64,000 nucleotides of DNA from CAWHPS01 sp963831235 (lineage in GTDB: Bacteria; Fibrobacterota; OXYB2-FULL-49-7; JAEUSG01). A program made the position numbers and the translations under genes. The stretch's first letter is position 1. Each line of letters begins with the position of its first letter. The DNA is taken from the NCBI GenBank assembly GCA_963831235.1, contig CAWHPS010000057.1:99003-163002 (forward strand), given 5' to 3'. The notes beneath the pieces are model-generated. The model saw nothing but the letters and a program-made list of their open reading frames with translations, had not been told where the DNA came from and did not search any database. This document shows positions 36,499 to 45,491 of the stretch, piece by piece.

Positions 36499-37119
36499 AT
36501 GAGGGAACTTACCCGTCGCCAGCAGGCAATACTCAATTTCATTGTCAATTATTGGGAAAAGCACGAGGCATCGCCTTCTTACGAGGAAATTCAAAGTCAT
36601 TTCAGCTTTGCCTCACCTAATGCTGTCACCAAACATATCCAGGCACTTATAAAAAAAGGTCATCTCCGTGGCAGAGAAAATTTAAGAAAATACGAACACC
36701 GCGGAATCGTGCCAATCCACACAAAGGGCAAAACTATACCACTGTTGGGAGTAATCGCAGCCGGCATGCCTATTGAAGCAATAGAAAATATCGAGGCTCA
36801 AATTGATTTGTCTCCACTTGGAATCGACAACTCAAACGATAATTACTTCATGCTGCATGTAAAAGGCGACAGCATGGTAAACGCCCATATCCTGGATGGA
36901 GACATTGTAATCATCAAACAGCAGCCCCTTGTCCGCAACAACGAGATAGCCGCAGTTCTTTATAACGATGAAGCCACGTTGAAATATGTCAGGCGCGTGG
37001 GAAAGAATATCATCCTTGATCCGGCAAACGATCGCATGGAGCCGATTATAGTTACCCCTGAAAAGACAGCCACTTTTTCAATCCTTGGGAAATATATTGG
37101 TTTGATTCGTAAGGACTGA
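36499..37119 (+). CDS. lexA: LexA repressor
   Basis: SOS repressor of 206 residues. N-terminal winged helix (LTRRQQAILNFI, ASPSYEEIQSHF, SPNAVTKHIQALIKKG), self-cleavage site Ala88-Gly89 (VIAAGMPIEA), catalytic Ser125 (GDSM) and Lys162 (ATLKYV). I start at ATG 36499; a longer frame from 36463 would translate the promoter itself. No box resembling known LexA sites was obvious upstream. Confidence 0.93.
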   Translation: MRELTRRQQAILNFIVNYWEKHEASPSYEEIQSHFSFASPNAVTKHIQALIKKGHLRGRENLRKYEHRGIVPIHTKGKTIPLLGVIAAGMPIEAIENIEAQIDLSPLGIDNSNDNYFMLHVKGDSMVNAHILDGDIVIIKQQPLVRNNEIAAVLYNDEATLKYVRRVGKNIILDPANDRMEPIIVTPEKTATFSILGKYIGLIRKD

Positions 37120-37131
37120 GAAAGGCAAACT

Positions 37132-37482
37132 TTATACTGTTATCAGGCCTGAGAGAATAAGTACACGTTCGGACCACTGTTGTGCCAGTTCAGCCATTTT
37201 TTTCCGTTGAACCGAATCACTCCATACTTTCGACCATCTGTATTGCCAGCGGGCCAATTGTATCTGAAGTTCCACCAATTCGAACGTTGTAGCCGGCTCT
37301 GATTCTGCGGCAGTCCACTCAATAAAGTATTTACTCTCATCAATCAAGCTCTCTACAACAGTTTGATTATTCTCTTTGTCAGAAAAAGACTTTATTCTGA
37401 GTAAATTTGCTGCCACGCCTCCCAATCTTACAGGCAAACTATCACGAAGATATCTCTCTCTCAGTAATGCCAGATTATTCAT
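37132..37482 (-). CDS. Conserved hypothetical protein, partner of DUF5674 gene
   Basis: A 116-residue helical protein (MNNLALLRERYLRDSLPVRL start). It is rich in Trp, Glu and Arg in its second half (LARWQYRWSKVWSD). It overlaps the DUF5674 gene upstream by 4 nt, so the two are made together. It is convergent with lexA, 12 nt away. Function unknown. Confidence 0.65.
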   Translation of the reverse strand: MNNLALLRERYLRDSLPVRLGGVAANLLRIKSFSDKENNQTVVESLIDESKYFIEWTAAESEPATTFELVELQIQLARWQYRWSKVWSDSVQRKKMAELAQQWSERVLILSGLITV

Positions 37483-37814
37483 ACATGCCCCAATAAGTTT
37501 TGGACGATTTGTGCAACTCGCTCACGGCGCAAGGGATCCGTTATCTCCAGAGAGCGATTATTCTGCCTTGGTCGGATATTGATTAGAGATTCAAATGTTA
37601 CAACTTGGCTGGCAGGGTTCCAGTCTGCCCCCCAAATATCTTCCTGCATGCTGCCATCTTCTAATAAAGCTGCTTCACAATCTGCGTGCATAACGCCGCC
37701 ACCTGCCAGAATACATTGCTTAATGTCTACTGCCAATTTGATATAGGTATCAAGTGCTTGCAGCATCTCGGAAATCTGCTGGCTGGTAGCATGAGATTTA
37801 ATAATGTGTATCAT
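37479..37814 (-). CDS. DUF5674 family protein
   Basis: A 111-residue protein starting MIHIIKSHATSQQISEML, with the conserved DIKQCILAGGGVMHADCEAALLEDGS and EDIWGADWNP blocks I associate with DUF5674. ATG 37814 is chosen over an extension to 37865. The family is often paired with a small gene like the one downstream, mostly in cyanobacteria and Chloroflexota-like genomes, so lateral gain is possible. Role unknown. Confidence 0.7.
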   Translation of the reverse strand: MIHIIKSHATSQQISEMLQALDTYIKLAVDIKQCILAGGGVMHADCEAALLEDGSMQEDIWGADWNPASQVVTFESLINIRPRQNNRSLEITDPLRRERVAQIVQNLLGHV

Positions 37815-38050
37815 GAGATAACTCTTCGCGCTAATCCTATTATATAAAGATTTCAATGCCTTCATTTTACAACGGATACTGGAAAACTACATTTTTTAGT
37901 ATATCCGCTGCAATTCGAAGTTTTTCCTATAGTCTCTCACAGAATGATAAGGCTTTTGAATTAGAGCAATGGTTCTGTATTTCCATTGTCCCAAGTGCTC
38001 CAATCATAGTATTTTATCAGTTCTATTCAATTATAATTCGGCTTATATTT

Positions 38051-39151
38051 ATGCAAAAAAAACTTCTTGTAATAAACTGGCGCGACATTAAAAACCCTGA
38101 AGCCGGGGGGGCCGAGGTTTATTATCATGAAATGTTCAAGCGCATTGCTGCGGAAGGAAAGTATGCTATCACAGTACTATCACATACTTTTCCTGGTGCC
38201 ATGTCTGAAGAAAATATGGAAGGTCTGCGAGTGATAAGGCGGGGAGGGAAATATCTTTTTAATTTTGCTGCCATGGTTTATGTTCGTAAGCATCAAAATG
38301 AATATAATCTGATAATTGAAGATCTCAATAAGGTTCCTTTTTTCACCCCCCTGTTTGTCAGGAAGCCGCGAATGCATATGGTGATGCATTTTTTCGGGGC
38401 CTCGATTTTCAAGGAGGCCCCATTACCACTTGCCTTGTATATTTATCTTATGGAAAAACTGGTGCCTTTTATTTACAGGCGCGACCCTTTTTCAGTAATT
38501 TCAAATAGTACCTATGATGAAGTAAGTGCGTTCTGCCAAAATACTCTTCCTGTAAAAGTTCTCGAACCAGGGGTTGACCTGGAATTCTTTAAGCCGGTTT
38601 GTTCAAAACAAAACCCGCCATATCTTCTCTATATAGGCCGGATTAAAAAATACAAGAACATCCAATTTATTATTCAGGGGTTAAAGGTACTAAGAAAAAA
38701 ATATCCGGACCTGGAACTTTTTATTGCAGGCAGCGGGGATTACACAGAATCGCTTAATGAATTTACGCTTTCTCTGGGTTTGCAGAAAGCCGTTCATTTC
38801 ACGGGTTATGTACCGGCAGAGGAGAAGCGCAGGCTCTTATCAGGTGCGCTTCTTATGATTAACGCTGCGGCCAAAGAGGGATGGGGCATCACAAATATCG
38901 AGGCCAATGCCTGTGGTACGGTTTCTGTTTCAAGCCGTGTTCCGGGCCTTAAGGATTCTGTAAAGGATGGGGTTACAGGTATTCTTTTTAAATATGGGGA
39001 CCTTGATGATTTTGTAAATCAAGCTTCGCGGTTTTTATCAGATAATTCTTTGCGCCTGGCTATGGAAAAAGAAGCCCTGGTTTTTTCAAAAAAATTTACC
39101 TGGGACCGAATTGCAAAAGAGATGACCTGCTTTATAGAACAAATCTTATGA
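38051..39151 (+). CDS. Glycosyltransferase family 4 protein
   Basis: A GT-B glycosyltransferase of 366 residues. N-lobe: LVINWRDIKNPEAGGAEVYYHEM; C-lobe: LLYIGRIKKYKNIQFIIQGL, VHFTGYVPAEEK and the nucleotide-sugar motif EGWGITNIEANACGT (E-x7-E). Translation probably starts at ATG 38051; an extension to 37856 overlaps the divergent DUF5674 region and is not conserved-looking. First gene of a three-gene envelope glycan operon. Confidence 0.88.
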   Translation: MQKKLLVINWRDIKNPEAGGAEVYYHEMFKRIAAEGKYAITVLSHTFPGAMSEENMEGLRVIRRGGKYLFNFAAMVYVRKHQNEYNLIIEDLNKVPFFTPLFVRKPRMHMVMHFFGASIFKEAPLPLALYIYLMEKLVPFIYRRDPFSVISNSTYDEVSAFCQNTLPVKVLEPGVDLEFFKPVCSKQNPPYLLYIGRIKKYKNIQFIIQGLKVLRKKYPDLELFIAGSGDYTESLNEFTLSLGLQKAVHFTGYVPAEEKRRLLSGALLMINAAAKEGWGITNIEANACGTVSVSSRVPGLKDSVKDGVTGILFKYGDLDDFVNQASRFLSDNSLRLAMEKEALVFSKKFTWDRIAKEMTCFIEQIL

Positions 39152-40122
39152 AAAAAATTATTTCCATAATACTTAAACTTGCAATAACATCAGGGCTGTT
39201 CTTGATTTTATTCCGTAATCTTGGCTTCGGCAATATCATGGGACGGATTCTTTACGCGGACCACTGGTATTTCTTTATGGCAATAGCGGTTTTTCTGCTT
39301 AGCATGATTTTAAGCGCCATTCAATGGGACATACTTCTCCGGCACCAGGGGGTTGAACTAGGCATAATGTCCGCATTCAATCTATACATGATTGGCCATT
39401 TCTTCAACAACTTCCTTCCCGGTGCTCTGGGGGGCGATGTTGTTAAGGTTTACCGCTTGCGACAGGACATAAAGCGGGGTAAGGAGGCGCTTGCGGCAAC
39501 ATTTTTTGATCGTTTTGCAGGGCTTTTCATGCTCTGCTTCTTCGCGATTATTTCCGCGCTATACCTCTATTTTTTCATGAATCTCAGCATCCGTCATCAT
39601 CTGTACAGGTATATCATCATTCTCTTCGGACTTTTCTTTATTTCTTTATTTATCATCTTTAGCCGCCGAATTTCAGTATTCTTATACGATGTAATGTTGA
39701 AAAATATTAATCCATTCGGCATGCGGGACAGAATAAAAGACCTGCACAACTTTCTCCATCTCTACAGGGGAAATAAAGTGCTTTATGTCAAGGTTATTAT
39801 TCTATCAACCGTAACACAGTTTCTTAGAATTGGCGTGCATTATCTTGCGGCAAAGGCCGTGGGGTTTGATGTTGGTTTTGTTTATTTCCTGATATTTGTG
39901 CCGCTTATTGCGTTATCAGCGAGCCTGCCGATATCCTTCGGCGGTCTTGGAGTAAGAGAGGGGTTGGGAAAATTCCTTTTTGGGTTTGTGAGCCCTGATG
40001 GTGCGCTGGCCGTTGCCACCCAGTTCCTTGCATCACTTGTCGGCATAATTGTAAGTCTTATTGGCGGTATTATCTTTGTAATTCAAAAGCGAGGTGCAGG
40101 GCTTGAGCACATTGACGACTAA
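39148..40122 (+). CDS. Flippase-like membrane protein (LPG synthase transmembrane family)
   Basis: A 324-residue protein with about eight transmembrane helices and the family blocks FFNNFLPGALGGDVVKVYRL, AATFFDRFAGL and LPISFGGLGVREG. It corresponds to the membrane half of lysylphosphatidylglycerol synthase, without the catalytic half. Such stand-alone proteins accompany glycosyltransferases and are proposed lipid transporters. Overlaps the GT4 gene by 4 nt. Confidence 0.85.
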   Translation: MKKIISIILKLAITSGLFLILFRNLGFGNIMGRILYADHWYFFMAIAVFLLSMILSAIQWDILLRHQGVELGIMSAFNLYMIGHFFNNFLPGALGGDVVKVYRLRQDIKRGKEALAATFFDRFAGLFMLCFFAIISALYLYFFMNLSIRHHLYRYIIILFGLFFISLFIIFSRRISVFLYDVMLKNINPFGMRDRIKDLHNFLHLYRGNKVLYVKVIILSTVTQFLRIGVHYLAAKAVGFDVGFVYFLIFVPLIALSASLPISFGGLGVREGLGKFLFGFVSPDGALAVATQFLASLVGIIVSLIGGIIFVIQKRGAGLEHIDD

Positions 40123-41638
40123 AAGCCGTGGACTTGGGTTCCAGATAACGCTCCTTGCAATAACAGGTTTTCTTTTTAAACTTTATTTCATTTTTGCACC
40201 GCGATATATTTCAGGTGATGGTGCCATTTACCTTTGTATGGCAAAGGCGCTTCAGGGTGGTGACTGGCAGACCGGCTTTGGCGAGTACCATCACCCCATG
40301 CTTTCAATCCTAACAACTCTTGTTTCAATAATCGGGATCAAACCCCATGTTTCAGTGCTGCTATTAAATGGCCTTCTTGCCTCACTCATTCTTTATCCCA
40401 TGTCAAGATTGTTAAGGTCAATCAATATGCCGGATGCATTAATCATTGGAGTATGCGCGCTGTTCATGTTTTATCCGCGATGGTTTCAGTTTTCAACTAT
40501 GCCGCTCTCTGAAGTCCTTTTCGGGACACTGCTCGTTTTTATTGCAGATATCTTGCGGAATGAACTTAATACATTTCAAATTGTAAAGCTTGCTGTTCTT
40601 ACAACCGCTGGATACCTTACAAAAACTGAAGGTGCGTTGCTCTTTATCATTCTCCCATTGCTGGTTCTATTCAGTGCTTATGCTTTTCGTCCAGGATTTA
40701 AGGCTGCGCTTATGAATCTGGTGCTGTTCATTGTAATGACAGCTCTGTTCTCCATGCCGTTTTTACTACACTTAAAAAACGTTACAGGGGAATGGACATT
40801 AACGGCCAAGACATCATACGCTGTTTCAACGGTCTCTTATGAAAATGCCGATATCGCCCGTTTTTCGGTTAATTCAGATGGCACATTGAAACCGCTTTCA
40901 GCTTCACATGATGCGGGCATTTTTTCCATCTCAGATCGAATTCAGAGGTTTGTCGAAAATATGCCGTATTTTGTTGATAGAATGCCCAAGACGGTTGTAT
41001 GGCCGCTTTTTGTCCTTTGGGTTGCAGGTCTTGCCATATTTCTTTTCACTTCAGGTCGAAGGGTTGATCCAAATCCGGCTTTTGTTGGGTTATGGATATT
41101 TTCAGTAATCTACCTTTTGTTTTATGGTTTTTTCTACATCACATATCGGTATTATGTACCGTATTTGCCTCTGGCATTCATCTTTGCCTCATACGCTGTT
41201 TTTACATTTATTGATCCTTCCCGAATGCCTCATTTTGATTCTTTAATATTTATTTTAGCCTGTATTCTGATATATTTTTCAATCCCACTTGCAGAGAAAG
41301 AGCGAAACAGGTCAGCTTTTTCAAGGATGGATGCCGGAGCTTGGGCAGAAGCGAACCTGAATAATGAAAAGATCATTGCTCTTCATGGATCTGATCTATC
41401 CTATTACTTCAACCTCAAGACATCACAACTTCCTTATGCGGATGCTGACGGGTTATACAACTATGCTCATCTTGACAGCATATCTTATCTTTTGCTTGGT
41501 GATTTTGACATAGAGGACAAAGACTGTAAAAGGCCGCAGCTTATGAATGTTTTCAAAGGTTCTGACCCCCGTTTCACAAAAGTCAAGGAGTTCTCCCGTA
41601 GCGATACGGACAAATATGCGATCTTCAAGATTAACTGA
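40103..41638 (+). CDS. ArnT/PMT-like membrane glycosyltransferase (GT39 type)
   Basis: A 511-residue polytopic protein. The first luminal loop has the Asp of the GT-C fold (APRYISGDGAIYLCMAKAL) and HHPMLS, followed by about ten helices and a soluble C-terminal domain. It should transfer sugar from a polyprenyl phosphate donor. TTG 40103 with GAGG at 40091 is the likely start; GTG 40094 is an alternative. It overlaps the flippase-like gene by 20 nt. Confidence 0.82.
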   Translation: MSTLTTKSRGLGFQITLLAITGFLFKLYFIFAPRYISGDGAIYLCMAKALQGGDWQTGFGEYHHPMLSILTTLVSIIGIKPHVSVLLLNGLLASLILYPMSRLLRSINMPDALIIGVCALFMFYPRWFQFSTMPLSEVLFGTLLVFIADILRNELNTFQIVKLAVLTTAGYLTKTEGALLFIILPLLVLFSAYAFRPGFKAALMNLVLFIVMTALFSMPFLLHLKNVTGEWTLTAKTSYAVSTVSYENADIARFSVNSDGTLKPLSASHDAGIFSISDRIQRFVENMPYFVDRMPKTVVWPLFVLWVAGLAIFLFTSGRRVDPNPAFVGLWIFSVIYLLFYGFFYITYRYYVPYLPLAFIFASYAVFTFIDPSRMPHFDSLIFILACILIYFSIPLAEKERNRSAFSRMDAGAWAEANLNNEKIIALHGSDLSYYFNLKTSQLPYADADGLYNYAHLDSISYLLLGDFDIEDKDCKRPQLMNVFKGSDPRFTKVKEFSRSDTDKYAIFKIN

Positions 41639-41665
41639 AGTCTTAAGGTTAAGAAAGGACTTTAA

Positions 41666-42650
41666 ATGAAACCTGTTGTAAAAAAAGTAATGTCGTATTT
41701 TCTTCAAGGGCTTCTAGCCCTCATGCCGCTTTTTATCACGGTTTTTCTTGTTTCAGCGCTTTTCGGTTTTATTGAGCACAGGGTTGGATATTTTCTTTTT
41801 TTAATTCCGGAAGAATATCGTACGGTAAAACTGATTACTGTTTTTACTGAACTTTCCGCGGCCCTTCTTTTATTTATTCTGATTGTTTTCTTTGGGCTTA
41901 CTATAAAGACGCTTTGGGGTAAAATTATTGTAAAGAAGACACTACTGTCCCAATATTACTCGCACAAAATCAATTGGTTACAGGCTGTCATGTCGAATTC
42001 ACGCATGTCAATATCTACAACTGCTTGATTTATAGACTGTTTCATAAAAAGTGAGACACTTAAAATTTGCAAGGTTGAGTAGGGAATTGATTTAATATTT
42101 ATTCGTTTCTTTACGATATCGATTAAGATATAAATAAAAAACGCTCCTTTATGGCAGATTGCCGCAAAGAAACGAATGGAAAATACTTTAGAGTTCAAAT
42201 CGAAAAAAACACAAAGCATGTTTATCTTTCAAGTTTACAATATGTTACATCGATTTCCAAATTCAACGTTGGGACAGCAGTGTAAAGAAGATAGATCAGT
42301 TTCTTTCATCCATACCAGGGATCAGCATAGTTTACAAGGCCTCCCGCCAAGTAATAGATATTCTTACCATGGACCGTGACGCATCACTCATGAAACCCAT
42401 ACTGGTGGAATATCCATCCAAGGGTATATGGACCATAGGTTTCAACACAGGAGAGGCTTGCGGCGAGCTCAAACCGAATGATGAAGGTCGTTATTACACT
42501 GTTTTTATTCCAACTACTCCAAATCCAACAAGCGGTTTTCTTATGATTTTCCATGAAAGCAGTATAAGGTATCTTAAAATGCCCATGGAAACCGCACTTA
42601 AAATGATCTTGACCGGTGGTATGGTTAAAAATGACGGTGAGAAGGGCTGA
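41666..42650 (+). pseudogene. DUF502 family membrane protein, split by a 343-bp element
   Basis: The N-terminal half (41666-41939: two transmembrane helices, ALMPLFITVFLV) and C-terminal half (42292-42650: SIPGISIVYKASRQVIDIL, VEYPSKGIWTIGFNTG, FIPTTPNPTSGFLM) together form a DUF502 protein. Removing the element and one 9-bp target copy gives 633 nt, exactly 211 codons in frame. The gene is therefore intact apart from this recent insertion. The existing ORF ends inside the element. Confidence 0.9.
41940..42282 (-). mobile_element. 343-bp non-autonomous IS4-like element, copy 1
   Basis: Ends CACTACTGTCCCAA and its inverse (…TTGGGACAGCAGTG), flanked by the 9-bp duplication TAAAGAAGA (41931-41939 and 42283-42291). 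An 87-residue frame on the minus strand resembles the last part of IS4-type transposases (IVKKRINI, LQILSVSLF, CNQL), so the element looks like an internally deleted derivative. It has no complete transposase and must be moved in trans. Confidence 0.9.
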
Positions 42651-42662
42651 AGCTCCGGCGGA

Positions 42663-43358
42663 TTAATGGCGGACATCCGCCTTTTTTCGCAGGCTCTTTA
42701 CGGCTTTTTCGAGTTCACTATATAAATACGGCTTATGCAGAAAAATGGCATCACCTTTTATCTCCCGGATCATTTTAACCTTATTTTCCAGCGTAAATCC
42801 TGATGCCACGATTACTTTTACATCAGGCTCAATCTGTGTTATTCTCTGAAGCATCTGTACGCCGTCAATAATAGGCATTTCAATATCCATGACAATGAAA
42901 TCTATTGAATCCTTGAACATCATGAATTTTCTGATTCCTTCGAGCCCGTTATCCGCTTCGAATGAGCTTATGCCCATTTCCGCAAGAAATCCTTTTGTAA
43001 GTTCCCTTATCATTGGTTCGTCTTCAATGACAAGCGCAAGCTTTTCCTCTTTTTTTGATGGCACGAATTCATTGTTAATGTTATTTCCGAATCCGCAAAC
43101 TTTAAGAATGTCAACTATTAAGAAGTTAGCATTAAAAAATATAAATTCGCCCTTATCCTTTTGTATGAGGTTAAGGGTTTCTGATAAAAATCCTGAGAAA
43201 CTGCCTGAAACTTCGCTTACATCTTTCATGTCTATTGCAATATGAGTTTTCCCTGCACAAATAAGATTTTTAATAAGTACGGTTACTCGCTTGCAGTCTT
43301 CAATTGATACAATTTTACCTGATAGCTTGAGAGTAAAATCTGTTGATTGGTTTTGCAT
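42663..43358 (-). CDS. STAS-receiver fusion protein
   Basis: 231 residues. Residues 1-95 form a STAS-like domain (THIAIDMKDVSEVSGSFSGFL, ending in LKVCGFG), residues 107-231 a receiver with EDE at 112-114, phospho-acceptor Asp158 (FIVMDIEMP), VASGFT and the Lys in LHKPY. It has no DNA-binding output, so it probably links phosphorelay input to a partner switch. Its ATG overlaps the stop (TAATG) of a decayed upstream gene. Confidence 0.88.
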   Translation of the reverse strand: MQNQSTDFTLKLSGKIVSIEDCKRVTVLIKNLICAGKTHIAIDMKDVSEVSGSFSGFLSETLNLIQKDKGEFIFFNANFLIVDILKVCGFGNNINNEFVPSKKEEKLALVIEDEPMIRELTKGFLAEMGISSFEADNGLEGIRKFMMFKDSIDFIVMDIEMPIIDGVQMLQRITQIEPDVKVIVASGFTLENKVKMIREIKGDAIFLHKPYLYSELEKAVKSLRKKADVRH

Positions 43359-43618
43359 TATAAATTTTGATTCAAGTGGTTTATGTTTTTAAAATCGTAT
43401 AATAATCCGTCAAAGTCAACAAAAATGTGAAAATCAGGTATGGGTGATTGTGAGATAATCCATTTTATGAGCTGGTTTTTTTGCTGGATTGAATAAAATG
43501 GATTCAATTCCCTGTCGCATAAACTAAAATTGTTATCCGCACCTCTTGGGAAAATAATACCCTTACTATCTCGGGCGAAAGCCTTATAGTAATCTAAACT
43601 GTTAATCAGGTTCTTGAA
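43358..43618 (-). pseudogene. Remnant of a gene coupled to the STAS-receiver gene
   Basis: An 86-codon open frame with no plausible start codon reads like real protein (FPRGADNNFSLCDREL, IPDFHIFVDFDGLLYDF) and ends in a TAATG overlap with the STAS-receiver start. A stop at 43619-43621 and then the copy 2 element lie immediately upstream, so its 5' part is lost or frame-shifted. Protein family not recognised. Confidence 0.45.
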
Positions 43619-43639
43619 TTATATAAAGATATTATTTTT

Positions 43640-43982
43640 CACTGCTGTCCCAACGTTGAATTTGGAAATCGATGTAACATATTGTAAACTTGAAAGATAA
43701 ACATGCTTTGTGTTTTTTTCGATTTGAACTCTAAAGTATTTTCCATTCGTTTCTTTGCGGCAATCTGCCATAAAGGAGCGTTTTTTATTTATATCTTAAT
43801 CGATATCGTAAAGAAACGAATAAATATTAAATCAATTCCCTACTCAACCTTGCAAATTTTAAGTGTCTCACTTTTTATGAAACAGTCTATAAATCAAGCA
43901 GTTGTAGATATTGACATGCGTGAATTCGACATGACAGCCTGTAACCAATTGATTTTGTGCGAGTAATATTGGGACAGTAGTG
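43640..43982 (+). mobile_element. 343-bp non-autonomous IS4-like element, copy 2
   Basis: Same 343 bp as copy 1 in opposite orientation, flanked by ATTATTTTT (43631-43639 and 43983-43991). The 87-codon transposase-tail frame is on the plus strand (43703-43966). Confidence 0.9.
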
Positions 43983-44003
43983 ATTATTTTTAATAAAATA
44001 ACT

Positions 44004-44539
44004 TTACCAGGTAATATGAAACTCTGAGGTGGAATCGCCTTTTTCCTGGCTTTTGGTTTGGTCCACCTTTCCTGTTTTGATGCCGCACATCTCCAATATG
44101 CCTAAATAAACACCGACAAAGAGTTTTGAATGGTAACCTGGTGCCGGTGCTTCAATAATTACATCCTTGTCTTGGGCCTTTGTTATTTTTCTCGGACGAA
44201 CATCCGAACCTCTATGATTAGCCAGGAAACCCTCTGCTTCGAATTTAATAAAATCCAATGGGGTTTTCAGGTTAGGTGGCATTCCGGCAGTTTTTTTATG
44301 GTCGGATAGACATTTCTGCCAAGCGTTACGATTGCGGTTTCCCCTGATGGTGATGCTGTTGCATAGGTCGTCATGAACAGATTAAAAAGTTTTGTATCGT
44401 ACCAACCTTCCGGATCAAGTTCGTTCCAATGCTTTTTAGTGGCCAAAAAGAGTTTCTTGTCCGCTTCTAATAGCGCACTTTGATAGACATTCATCAATGA
44501 ACCCGCCAATGAAATGAATTTCCCCTTTACATCTGCCAT
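44004..44539 (-). CDS. V4R-like signalling protein, frameshifted at an A7 run
   Basis: Two frames (44267-44539 and 44004-44282) join into one 178-residue protein if the run of seven A residues (minus strand, near 44290-44296) has eight: VYPTIKK then TAGMPPNLKTPLDF. The end, VGVYLGILEMCG with GDSTSEFHITW, resembles the closing motif of V4R/DUF2378-type sensor domains (G-D-x-x-C-E-F-x-x-x-W), with Cys replaced. It heads the minus-strand set with the remnant and STAS-receiver genes. Family call is tentative. The indel could be real, a polymerase-slippage site or an error. Confidence 0.55.
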
Positions 44540-44668
44540 AGTTCCTCCTCTTTTTTATCGGTACTTAGTAGTTTGTTTTATGGTTTAATCGGGCAATGTT
44601 GATTTTATAAGAAAATAAACTGCTTCAGATTCAAATGCAAGAATTTATTTTGTTGACATGGGTTTCAA

Positions 44669-44842
44669 CTCAATGCTCCCCACTTTTAAATTGTCATAGA
44701 CGAAAATTCTTTAGCATCTTACCTAACCCTCACCCCTTTTTCCCCTCTCCCGTGAGCGGGAGAGGGGCCAGGGGTGAGGGAAACAAAGGAAAAACTAAGA
44801 ATATTAACACATTAACAAAGGTCAAAACTGGGGAGCACTGAG
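44669..44842. mobile_element. 174-bp MITE, second type
   Basis: Ends CTCAATGCTCCCCACTTTT and CTCAGTGCTCCCCAGTTTT (17 of 19 identical, inverted), flanked by the 9-bp direct repeat GGGTTTCAA (44660-44668 and 44843-44851). It carries no transposase. A GC-rich palindrome sits inside. Unrelated in sequence to the 343-bp family. Confidence 0.75.
44726..44780. repeat. GC-rich palindromic repeat (copy 4) nested in the MITE
   Basis: The most complete copy: CCCTCACCCC, then TCCCCTCTCCCG, a TGAG tip, CGGGAGAGGGG and GGGGTGAGGG. The outer and inner arms are both self-complementary. Confidence 0.85.
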
Positions 44843-44962
44843 GGGTTTCAAGGTGGGTGCATGATAAAATTTCCGAATAAGGCATCTTGAAATCCATTTA
44901 AGCCTGAGAATATCATAAATGTCGGCGAAAGACCTTTTTGGGTAACTTTTTAATTCAAACTA

Positions 44963-44992
44963 TTGACACTGTTCTTTCCTCAAAATTATATT
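44963..44992 (+). promoter_or_regulatory. Promoter of rplM-rpsI
   Basis: TTGACA (44963-44968), 18-bp spacer, TATATT (44987-44992), 44 nt before the rplM GTG. A near-consensus sigma-70 promoter. Confidence 0.7.
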
Positions 44993-45036
44993 AACCAGTC
45001 TGTTCATATTTTAAAATATAATAAGCGGAGTGATTT

Positions 45037-45468
45037 GTGAAGACAAAAATTCTGAAAGACGAAGACATCAAACGCGGATGGAAGCTGGTTGACGCAAAGG
45101 ATCAGGTCCTTGGCAGGCTCTCAACGCGCGTTGCAATGCTGCTAAGCGGCAAGACCAAACCGACCTTTTCCCCTCATCAGGATGGCGGCGACTTCGTCAT
45201 CATCATCAATGCTGACAAAATAAAGGTCACTGGCCGTAAAGCAGAACAAAAAACCTATTTCACCCATTCATTTTATCCAGGTGCGGCCAAAATTACGCCA
45301 TACAAGCAAATGATGCTGAGGAAGCCCACTTCTGTTGTACGGCACGCTGTGCGTGGTATGATAAAAGCCACAGGGCCCCTTGGACGCAAAATCTATAAAA
45401 AGTTGTTTGTTTATGCGGGTGCGGAGCATCCGCATGCAGCCCAGCAACCGGAACTCATTAAACTGTAA
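45037..45468 (+). CDS. rplM: 50S ribosomal protein L13
   Basis: 143 residues, with WKLVDAKDQVLGRLSTRVAMLLSGK, DFVIIINADKIKVTGRK and the conserved RHAVRGMIKATGPLGRKIYKKLFVYAGAEHPH region. It starts at GTG 45037 (weak ribosome site GCGGAG). rpsI follows after 23 nt as in most bacteria. Confidence 0.96.
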   Translation: MKTKILKDEDIKRGWKLVDAKDQVLGRLSTRVAMLLSGKTKPTFSPHQDGGDFVIIINADKIKVTGRKAEQKTYFTHSFYPGAAKITPYKQMMLRKPTSVVRHAVRGMIKATGPLGRKIYKKLFVYAGAEHPHAAQQPELIKL

Positions 45469-45491
45469 ATTATTTTTAAGGAGAATATACC

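Noticed and set aside
37856..38050. N-terminal extension of the GT4 gene
   Set aside because: The extension is low in conserved features and the standard GT4 start begins at ATG 38051.
44635..44841. Plus-strand ORF of 68 residues
   Set aside because: Its sequence is the translated MITE and palindrome; no independent coding evidence.
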